Notes under the pieces: generated by a model | What the model saw: only the letters and a program-made list of their open reading frames with translations | Databases searched by the model: none | Told to the model about the DNA's origin: nothing | Assembly (NCBI GenBank): GCA_007123395.1 | Contig: SKLD01000496.1 | Span: 1-8,953, forward strand | Length of the DNA stretch: 8,953 bases | DNA from: Opitutales bacterium | GTDB taxonomy: Bacteria; Verrucomicrobiota; Verrucomicrobiia; Opitutales; Oceanipulchritudinaceae | Direction of reading: 5' to 3' | Position numbers and translations under genes: made by a program | Shown here: piece after piece, positions 1-6,047 of the stretch | How positions within the stretch are numbered: the first letter of the stretch is position 1 | Layout: every line of letters begins with the position of its first letter

Positions 1-1
1 G

Positions 2-2518
2 GAGGCCGAGGAAGGCAGCCAGAACCGCTTTTTCCGCGAACTCTACCGCGCTGTGGCCGACATACTCACGGCCCCCTCCCATCCGCTCTTCGAGTTCGAG
101 GCGCACGAGCACACCGCCCAGGTCGACCCGGAAAAGCGCCAGACCCTCGAGGCGCGTTTCCGGCGCAACGAGAACGATGTGCGCGACTGGGCGGACAATC
201 CGGACAACAAAGGCCCGTTGCCCCCGCTGCCCGTGCTCTATTGCTCGCCGACCATGGAACTCGGCGTCGACATCTCCTCGCTCAATATCGTTTACCTGCG
301 CAATGTTCCGCCCACGCCGGCCAACTACGCCCAACGCAGCGGCCGGGCCGGGCGCTCCGGCCAAGCGGCCCTCGTAATCACCTATTGCGCGGCCATGAGC
401 CCGCACGACCAGTGGTTCTTCCACCACGCGACCGACATGGTCCACGGCATCGTCAAGGCACCCACTCTGGAGCTGGCCAACCGCGACCTCATCGAGAGTC
501 ACCTGCATGCCGTTTGGCTGGCCAATATCGAGTTTGAGTTGGCCACCAGCATCGCCCCTCTGCTCGACCTCGACGACCGCGCCAAACCCGTCATTCCCGC
601 CATCCTTGAGCGCGCCAGCGATCCCTCCGCCCAGACGCGCGCCATTGCGCAGGCCGCCGGCGTTCTCCGGCGCATCGAGTCCGAACTCACGCCCGACAAT
701 GCGCCGTGGTTCCACCCGGATTTCGCCCGCGAGGTCGTGGACGCCGCCCCCGCCGCTTTCAACCGCGCCTTCGACCGCTGGCGCAGCCTCTACGACGGCG
801 TGCAGGAGCAGTTGGCCGGAGCCGACCGCGTCATAAAGAGCCACACGACCTCCCCCCAGGACCGCGAAAACGCCAACCGGCGCTATCAGGACGCCAAAAA
901 CCAGCTCGCGCTCCTCCTCAAAGACACGAACTACCAAAACAACGACTTTTACACCTTCCGCTACCTCGCCAGCCAGGGCTTCCTGCCCGGCTACAACTTT
1001 CCCCGCCTCCCGCTCATGGCCTGGATGCCCTCCACCGGGCGCAAGATCGCCGGAAAGGAAGACCGGGGCACGATGGTCAGCCGCCCGCGCTTTCTCGCGC
1101 TCTCGGAGTTCGGGCCCCACAGCCTCATCTACCACGAAGGCCGCATGTTCCGCGTGGACCGGGTGAAGCTGCGCATTCAAGGCTCCGATTCCGTCTCCGC
1201 CAGCTCCCAACTCGCCACGATCCACGCGCGCGTTTGCCCAGCCTGCGGCTACGGTCACATGGGCGACGGCCCGGACAACCCAGAAGGCCGCGATGATAAC
1301 GTGTGCGACAACTGCGGCGAACCCCTCACGGACGAAAACAGCCTCGTCAAGGAACTCTACCGTATCGATGCCGTGGAGACGCGGGTGAAAGAGCGTATTT
1401 CCGTTAATGAGGAAGAACGCCAACGCCAAGGCTACGAACTCCAGACCACCTATCGCTTCAGTTCCGGTACAGGGGGCCGCCAGGAGTCCGTTGCGCTCCG
1501 CGGAGAGACCGTGGTCGCCCGTCTGTCCTATTCAGGCGCGGCCCGCATCTGGCGTCTCAACAAGGGCTGGAGGCGGCGTAAGGAGAAGGAGCAGTTCGGT
1601 TTCTACATCAACCCCATCACCGGGCAATGGAGCCGCAAGGAGGCCCCCGATGACCTGGATGAAGACCCTGAGAAGGCGGCCAAAGACGGCAAGGCGGCGG
1701 AGGAAAAGGTCCCCGTCCAGCGCATCGTTCCCTACGTCGAAGACCACCGCAACATCCTCATCTTCACACCTGCGGAAGCTTTGTCCACCGAGGCCATGGC
1801 CACCCTGCAGGCCGCCCTCAAACGCGGTATCGAGCAGACCTTCCAGATCGAAGAGTCCGAGCTGGTGGTCGAGCCCTTGCCCCACCGCGAGGACCGGCGC
1901 GCGCTCCTCTTCTACGAGGCCTCAGAGGGCGGTGCCGGTGTCCTCAGCCGCCTTTGCCAGGATGCCGGCCAACTGGCCGTTGTCGCCCGCAACGCGCTCC
2001 GCACGATGCACTATGCCGTGGAGGAGGGCGGGGCGCCGGTCCCGGAGGATCTGGCGGATGCCGAAGTCTTGCGCGAGGACGGCTCCCGCATTTGCGAGGC
2101 GGGCTGTTACCAGTGCCTCCTTTCCTACTACAACCAGCCCGACCACCCCCTCATTGAGCGCCGCGACTCCGCCGTCCTCGGCCTCCTCGGGAGCCTTGCC
2201 GGTGCTCACACAAGGCGCTCCGCGCCCGGTCCCGCCGCATCCCCATCCTCTCCGCTCCTGGATCGTTGGCTCAGCGCGCTCCGCGCGGGCGGTTGGGCCG
2301 AGCCCGATGCCACCGGGCAGCCCGTCATGGGCGGAACGGCCCGCGCTGATGCCGTTTATCGTGCCGCCCGCGCCCTCGTCTTTCTCAGCCCGCCCGAGGC
2401 CTCCGTGGTTGCGCGCGCCCGCGAAGCCGCCTTCACCGTTATTGAGTTCCCCGCCGATCCCTCGGCATGGAGCGCCGTTTTCACCGCCCATCCCCATGTG
2501 TTCGCACCCGCAGACTGA
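2..2518 (+). CDS. Large SF2 helicase with DUF1998/MZB region, 5'-truncated by the window edge
   Basis: C-terminal 838 residues of a DEAD/DEAH-type DNA helicase; the frame is open to the left edge, so the true start and the Walker A/DEAH motifs lie upstream. The GTG at 53 is only an internal codon, because the residues before it already read as family sequence. Seen directly: helicase motif V (CSPTMELGVDIS, 242-277) and motif VI (QRSGRAGR, 332-355); a CxxC-x19-CxxC zinc cluster (cysteine codons 1235, 1244, 1304, 1313); the DUF1998 block EASEGGAGVL near 1916; and a Cx3CxxC cluster (2093, 2105, 2114) followed by LLSYYNQPDH. The last ~90 residues (2249-2518) look like a worn restriction-endonuclease-like domain. 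Family knowledge: DUF1998 helicases include MrfA (repair) and DruE of Druantia, while in DISARM the helicase (DrmA) and DUF1998 protein (DrmB) are separate. Inference: a cytosolic DNA translocase or helicase of a defence module, co-transcribed with the drmD-like gene six bases downstream. Motif VI argues against ordinary DrmA, whose equivalent I recall as a different QA-S-RVGR form. Confidence 0.88.
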   Translation, partial: EAEEGSQNRFFRELYRAVADILTAPSHPLFEFEAHEHTAQVDPEKRQTLEARFRRNENDVRDWADNPDNKGPLPPLPVLYCSPTMELGVDISSLNIVYLRNVPPTPANYAQRSGRAGRSGQAALVITYCAAMSPHDQWFFHHATDMVHGIVKAPTLELANRDLIESHLHAVWLANIEFELATSIAPLLDLDDRAKPVIPAILERASDPSAQTRAIAQAAGVLRRIESELTPDNAPWFHPDFAREVVDAAPAAFNRAFDRWRSLYDGVQEQLAGADRVIKSHTTSPQDRENANRRYQDAKNQLALLLKDTNYQNNDFYTFRYLASQGFLPGYNFPRLPLMAWMPSTGRKIAGKEDRGTMVSRPRFLALSEFGPHSLIYHEGRMFRVDRVKLRIQGSDSVSASSQLATIHARVCPACGYGHMGDGPDNPEGRDDNVCDNCGEPLTDENSLVKELYRIDAVETRVKERISVNEEERQRQGYELQTTYRFSSGTGGRQESVALRGETVVARLSYSGAARIWRLNKGWRRRKEKEQFGFYINPITGQWSRKEAPDDLDEDPEKAAKDGKAAEEKVPVQRIVPYVEDHRNILIFTPAEALSTEAMATLQAALKRGIEQTFQIEESELVVEPLPHREDRRALLFYEASEGGAGVLSRLCQDAGQLAVVARNALRTMHYAVEEGGAPVPEDLADAEVLREDGSRICEAGCYQCLLSYYNQPDHPLIERRDSAVLGLLGSLAGAHTRRSAPGPAASPSSPLLDRWLSALRAGGWAEPDATGQPVMGGTARADAVYRAARALVFLSPPEASVVARAREAAFTVIEFPADPSAWSAVFTAHPHVFAPAD

Positions 2519-2524
2519 CCCGTC

Positions 2525-5338
2525 ATGACGACATCCACCGCTGAGACGTCCACCTTTGCCCCCGGCGGACTCGTCCGCGCGCGGGGGCGTGACTGGATCG
2601 TGCAACCGGCCTCCGATGCCCACGCCCTCCGCCTGCGGCCCCTCGGCGGATCCGATACCGACACCACGGTCATCATCCCCGGCCTCGAAGCCGAGCCCCC
2701 GGCCCCCGCCTCCTTTCCTCCGCCCGACCCCGCTCTCCGCGGCGCGCACACCGCCGCACTCCTCTTGCGCGATGCCCTCCAGCTCAAGCTCCGCGCCGGA
2801 GCCGGCCCCTTCCGGTCCTTTGCCAACATCGCCGTGGAGCCCCGCGCCTACCAGCTCGTGCCCCTCATGATGGCCCTGCGCCTGCCCACCGTGCGCCTCC
2901 TCATCGCCGATGATGTTGGTATCGGCAAGACCATCGAAGCCGGGCTCATCGCCCGCGAACTCCTCGACCGGGGCGAGATCCAGCGCATCGCCGTCCTCTG
3001 CCCGCCGCACCTCGTCGAGCAGTGGCAGGCCGAACTCGAGCGCCACTTCCACCTTCGCACTGTCGCGCTCACCTCCGCCACCGCCGCGCGCGTGGAGCGC
3101 AACCTCGCCGCCGGGGTGCCGCTCTTCGACCAGCACCCCTTTGTCGTCGTTAGCCTCGACTATATCAAGAGCGACCGCCACCGCGCCCACTTTCTCTCCA
3201 TCGCCCCGGAGTTCATCATCGTCGACGAAGCCCACACCTGCTCCACCGGAGGGCGCGGGCGGCAACTGCGGTTCGAACTCATGCAGCACCTCGCCGAAGA
3301 TGCTACCCGCCACCTCGTTCTCCTCTCGGCCACCCCGCATTCCGGCGACGACAGCGCCTTCCACAACCTCCTCTCCCTCCTCCGTCCGGAGTTCGCGGGG
3401 CTGGGCGAGACCGCTGCAACCGGCCGCACGCGGCTCCGCGAAGATCTTGCCCGCCACTTCGTGCAGAGGCGGCGCAAGGACATCGAGGAGTGGCAGGATC
3501 TCAGCGTTTTTCCCCGCCGGATGACCTCCGAGGTCACCTACAACCTCACCGGCGAGTGGGGCGGGTTGTTCGATGCCGTGCAGGATTACTGCATCGATCT
3601 CGCCCGGCGCATGGAAACCCGCGACAACGCCATCCGCCACATGATCTGGTATGCCACGCTCGCCCTGCTGCGCTGCGTGGCCTCCTCCCCGGCCGCCGCC
3701 GAGAAGGCCCTCACCACCCGGCTGACCGGCTCTCTCGAAGAAATGCAGGCCCTCGCCGACGAGGAGCGCCTCCACGACGGCACGGAAGACGCGCTCGCCG
3801 CCAACGACCTCGAACCCGCCGCCGCCATGGAGGAAACCGCCGCCCTGCGTGAACTCATCGAGACCGCACAAAGGTTGCAGGGCCGGGCGGGCGACCCCAA
3901 GCTCGGCGCGCTCCTCCAGCACCTCGGCGAGCTGCTGCGCGAGGGCTACCGTCCGGTCGTCTTCTGCCGCTACATCGCCACTGCTCACTACGTCGCCGAA
4001 CACCTCACCAAACACTTCCGCGATGCCCGCGTCGAAGCCATCACCGGGGAACTCACCCCGGAAGAGCGGGAGCTGCGCGTCGCGGAGCTGAGCCACGCCG
4101 GGTCCCCCGTCCTCGTCGCCACCGACTGCCTCTCCGAGGGGGTCAATCTTCAGGAAGGCTTCAACGCCGTCGTCCACTACGACCTCGCGTGGAACCCCAC
4201 CCGCCACGAGCAGCGCGAGGGCCGCGTCGACCGCTTCGGCCAAAAGAGCCCCGAGGTCCGCTGCACCATGCTGTGGGGGCAGGACAACCCCGTCGACGGC
4301 TTCATCCTCAACGTCATCATCCGCAAGGCCGGGGAAATCCAGCGCGAACTCGGCGTCCTCGTCCCCCTTCCGCAGGACGAGCGGCGCATCAACCAAGCCA
4401 TGATCAAGGCCGCCCTTCTCAAGCGCAACCGGCGCACCGCCGCACCCCGGCAGATGGAGCTGGGGCTCGAAGAGATCGCCGCCGACCTCGATCCCCTCCG
4501 CACCGAGTGGGAGGACGCCTACCAAAAGGCCCGTGCCAACCGCACCATCTTCGCCCAGCGCCGCCTCAAGCCCGAGGAAGTTCTCCCCGAGTGGCGCAAG
4601 CAGCTCGACTGCATCGGCGACGAAGCCGCCATCGCCCGCTTTGTCCGCGGTGCCTGCGCCCGCCTCAACTCCCCCTTGCAAGCCGTCCCGCGCGCCGGCG
4701 GCCACCGCTTCCTCCCGCAGCACCTGCCCCAGGCCCTGCGCGAGCGCCTCGCCGAAGAGGGTTTCGAAGCCCCCCTCCACATCGACTTCCACCATCCGCC
4801 CGCCACCGGAGCGCACTTCGTCCACCGCACGCACCCCCTCGTTGCCGTGCTCGCCGACACCCTCGTCGAAGACGCCCTGCAGGAGAGCGCCTCCCTTGCC
4901 GCCCGCTGTGCCGCCACCGTCACCGGTGATGTCGACAGCGTCACCACCGTGTGCCTCCTGCGCCTGCGCCACCAGCTCTCCTACCGCAAGCGCGGCGAAC
5001 CGCGCGCCCTCATGGCCGAGGAAACCGTTCCCCTCGCCATCGCCGGACGCGCCTCCCCCGAGTGGCTTTTCGGCCCCGAGGCCGCCCGCCTTCTCGAAGT
5101 CACCCCGAGCGCCAACCTCGCCGAGACCCCCGCCCGCCGCGAAATCGAGCAAGCCCTCGAATTCCTCGCCGGCCACACCCCCCGCCTCGAAGCCCTCGCC
5201 CGTGAGCGCGCCGACGCCCTCTTGCGCGACCACCGCCGCGTCCGCGACGCCGCCGAAGACACCGGCAGCTACCACGTCGCCCCCTGCCTGCCTGTCGACA
5301 TCATGGGCGTCTACGTTCTTCTGCCGGATGCGATCTAA
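2525..5338 (+). CDS. drmD: DISARM SNF2-like helicase DrmD
   Basis: Complete 937-residue SNF2-family DNA-dependent ATPase. The N-terminus has the DrmD-type start, a GLVRARGRDWIVQP stretch then LRLRPLGG at about residues 14-44. Next come the ATPase motifs: Walker A DDVGIGKT (129-136; the usual family form is DEVGLGKT), motif Ia PPHLVEQW, Walker B DEAH (234-237) and motif III SATPHSG (268-274). The helicase C domain runs from about 478 to 620, with SEGVNLQEGFN and motif VI EQREGRVDRFGQ (562-573). A long, mostly helical C-terminal region of about 300 residues follows and is typical of DrmD. In class 1 DISARM, DrmD accompanies the adenine methylase DrmMI; its exact biochemical step is not established. 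The ATG at 2525 is chosen because it follows the preceding stop by two codons, although no clear Shine-Dalgarno precedes it. All helicase motifs look intact, so the protein is probably active. Alternative: an SNF2 helicase of a related, unnamed defence system. Confidence 0.85.
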   Translation: MTTSTAETSTFAPGGLVRARGRDWIVQPASDAHALRLRPLGGSDTDTTVIIPGLEAEPPAPASFPPPDPALRGAHTAALLLRDALQLKLRAGAGPFRSFANIAVEPRAYQLVPLMMALRLPTVRLLIADDVGIGKTIEAGLIARELLDRGEIQRIAVLCPPHLVEQWQAELERHFHLRTVALTSATAARVERNLAAGVPLFDQHPFVVVSLDYIKSDRHRAHFLSIAPEFIIVDEAHTCSTGGRGRQLRFELMQHLAEDATRHLVLLSATPHSGDDSAFHNLLSLLRPEFAGLGETAATGRTRLREDLARHFVQRRRKDIEEWQDLSVFPRRMTSEVTYNLTGEWGGLFDAVQDYCIDLARRMETRDNAIRHMIWYATLALLRCVASSPAAAEKALTTRLTGSLEEMQALADEERLHDGTEDALAANDLEPAAAMEETAALRELIETAQRLQGRAGDPKLGALLQHLGELLREGYRPVVFCRYIATAHYVAEHLTKHFRDARVEAITGELTPEERELRVAELSHAGSPVLVATDCLSEGVNLQEGFNAVVHYDLAWNPTRHEQREGRVDRFGQKSPEVRCTMLWGQDNPVDGFILNVIIRKAGEIQRELGVLVPLPQDERRINQAMIKAALLKRNRRTAAPRQMELGLEEIAADLDPLRTEWEDAYQKARANRTIFAQRRLKPEEVLPEWRKQLDCIGDEAAIARFVRGACARLNSPLQAVPRAGGHRFLPQHLPQALRERLAEEGFEAPLHIDFHHPPATGAHFVHRTHPLVAVLADTLVEDALQESASLAARCAATVTGDVDSVTTVCLLRLRHQLSYRKRGEPRALMAEETVPLAIAGRASPEWLFGPEAARLLEVTPSANLAETPARREIEQALEFLAGHTPRLEALARERADALLRDHRRVRDAAEDTGSYHVAPCLPVDIMGVYVLLPDAI

Positions 5339-5496
5339 TCCCATGCTCTCAAACCGATCCGAACAAAGCGCTCCGCAGAGTAGTCGGGATGGATCTCCCG
5401 CCCGCCGTAGCCCGAAGGGCAAAGGCGATCATGAACGTCCTCAGAAATACGGTTCTTTCGGACAAGCGCCACAGCCACGAAGCCACGGCACGCGCG

Positions 5497-5580
5497 TTGG
5501 AGTTCCGGCTTTAGCCGGTCCCGGCACCGCAGGCCTCCGCACACGCCGGGTATCGGGACCGCCTGAAGGCGGGACTCCAA
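5497..5580. repeat. REP/BIME-like paired-hairpin element (84 bp)
   Basis: Two 27-base arms, 5497-5523 and 5554-5580, are inverted copies matching at 23 of 27 positions, starting TTGGAG and ending CTCCAA. Each arm itself folds: CCGGC-TTTA-GCCGG (5505-5518) in the left arm and CCGCC-TGAA-GGCGG (5559-5572) in the right arm. A third stem, CCCGGC/GCCGGG (5520-5525 with 5545-5550), lies in the spacer. The arms differ by a swapped base pair that keeps the small hairpin paired. This is the layout of bacterial REP/BIME elements mobilised in trans by RAYT (REP-associated Y1) transposases. No RAYT gene is present in the window, so the family assignment is inference. Confidence 0.75.
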
Positions 5581-5632
5581 CAGGCCGCCCGACGGATCTG
5601 ACACCTTTCGCAATCGCATCCCTTTCCTTCCA

Positions 5633-5662
5633 CCCGGCGCACCTTGGCTTGCCAAGGCCGGG
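5633..5662. repeat. Imperfect GC-rich hairpin with CTTG loop
   Basis: CCTTGG (5642-5647) pairs with CCAAGG (5652-5657) around a CTTG loop. The stem extends outward as CCCGG (5633-5637) with CCGGG (5658-5662) after a four-base bulge on the left side, giving 11 pairs in total. No T-run follows, so it is not a typical intrinsic terminator. Confidence 0.6.
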
Positions 5663-5690
5663 CAAATCCGCATTAGCTCTTCGCAACAAT

Positions 5691-5728
5691 ACCCGCCAGG
5701 CCTCTCCACGATGCCCAAATTGGCGGGT
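5691..5728. repeat. Perfect 8-bp inverted repeat with 22-base spacer
   Basis: ACCCGCCA (5691-5698) and TGGCGGGT (5721-5728) are exact inverted copies. The position, about 320 bases before the methyltransferase start, does not suggest a specific operator. It is most likely part of the repeat mosaic. Confidence 0.5.
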
Positions 5729-5767
5729 TACTTGTTTTCGGAAGGCGCGCACACGTTCCCTCCCATG

Positions 5768-5804
5768 CGATGCCTTCGGCTTTCGCCCGACGGGCGGGCA
5801 TTCG
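5768..5804. repeat. Nested imperfect palindrome with single-base bulge
   Basis: CGATGCC (5768-5774) pairs with GGCAT-T-CG (5797-5804) if one T is bulged. Inside lies the short palindrome GCCCG-A-CGGGC (5785-5795). It is one unit in the run of extragenic palindromes. Confidence 0.45.
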
Positions 5805-5844
5805 GGCTTCGCCATTCTCGCCAAGAGAGGGCGGGGCTTCCGTA

Positions 5845-5867
5845 GTCGACCTGCTTTAGCGGTCGAC
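5845..5867. repeat. Hairpin, GTCGACC stem with CTTTAG apex
   Basis: GTCGACC (5845-5851) pairs with GGTCGAC (5861-5867), extended by GC/GC around a TTTA loop with one bulged T. The GCTTTAGC apex is shared with the left hairpin of the 5497-5580 element (GGCTTTAGCC), hinting at related repeat units. Confidence 0.6.
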
Positions 5868-5953
5868 CCGAGGCGGAAGGGTGCTTCCAAACCTTCGCGC
5901 GCCTGCCTCGTCGCCCAAGACGCTCGAAAATTCGTGGTCCGCTCTCCGTCGCG

Positions 5954-5976
5954 GTCCGGCGATGAATCAGCCGGAC
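5954..5976. repeat. Hairpin, GTCCGGC stem
   Basis: GTCCGGC (5954-5960) pairs with GCCGGAC (5970-5976). GAT/ATC (5961-5963 with 5966-5968) lengthens the stem to ten pairs, leaving one bulged A. A small CGCC-TTC-GGCG hairpin follows at 5985-5995. Both lie within 100 bases upstream of the methyltransferase start, so an effect on its expression is possible but unproven. Confidence 0.55.
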
Positions 5977-6047
5977 TACCTTTTCGCCTTCGGCGTGATG
6001 CAGACCCTTTGTCATTTTCCCCGTCCGCCACCGCCTGAGCCACGCCC

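Larger units (their letters stand above)
5339..6047. other. Non-coding palindrome-rich spacer inside the defence operon
   Basis: A 709-base gap separates the drmD-like gene from the methyltransferase gene, whereas the first two genes are six bases apart. I see no credible gene here. Open frames exist on both strands but have no domain, and their peptides simply mirror the inverted repeats. The stretch holds a chain of GC-rich palindromes at 5410-5420, 5497-5580, 5633-5662, 5691-5728, 5768-5804, 5845-5867, 5954-5976 and 5985-5995. None is followed by a T-run, so no classic intrinsic terminator is evident. I could not identify a convincing -35/-10 pair, but the methyltransferase gene might need its own promoter here. 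A plausible reading is an accumulation of extragenic repeats. Confidence 0.75.

Noticed and set aside
53..55. GTG as the start of the first helicase gene
   Set aside because: The frame is open from position 2 with family-like residues before the GTG. The protein also lacks the ATP-binding half, so the real start must be upstream of the window.
1922..5422. 1166-codon open frame on the minus strand across the first two genes
   Set aside because: It is antisense to two genes with clear helicase motifs that share the same phase. Its product is Gly/Glu/Ala/Val-rich with no domain. Such frames stay open because GC-rich codon use rarely creates the reverse-complement stops.
5497..5580. Intrinsic transcription terminator downstream of drmD
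   Set aside because: The hairpins are strong, but there is no T-run after either arm and they lie about 160 bases past the stop codon, so a REP-like element explains them better.
5410..5995. CRISPR array
   Set aside because: The palindromes differ in sequence and spacing; there is no repeated unit of 23-40 bases with regular spacers.
5344..6038. Possible small genes in the spacer on either strand (for example minus 5728-6015, minus 5335-5718, or the plus frame ending at 6038)
   Set aside because: The peptides contain no domain and are built from the palindromes; the 5497-5580 element gives similar Gly/Pro-rich peptides on both strands. No ribosome binding site or coding bias supports them.
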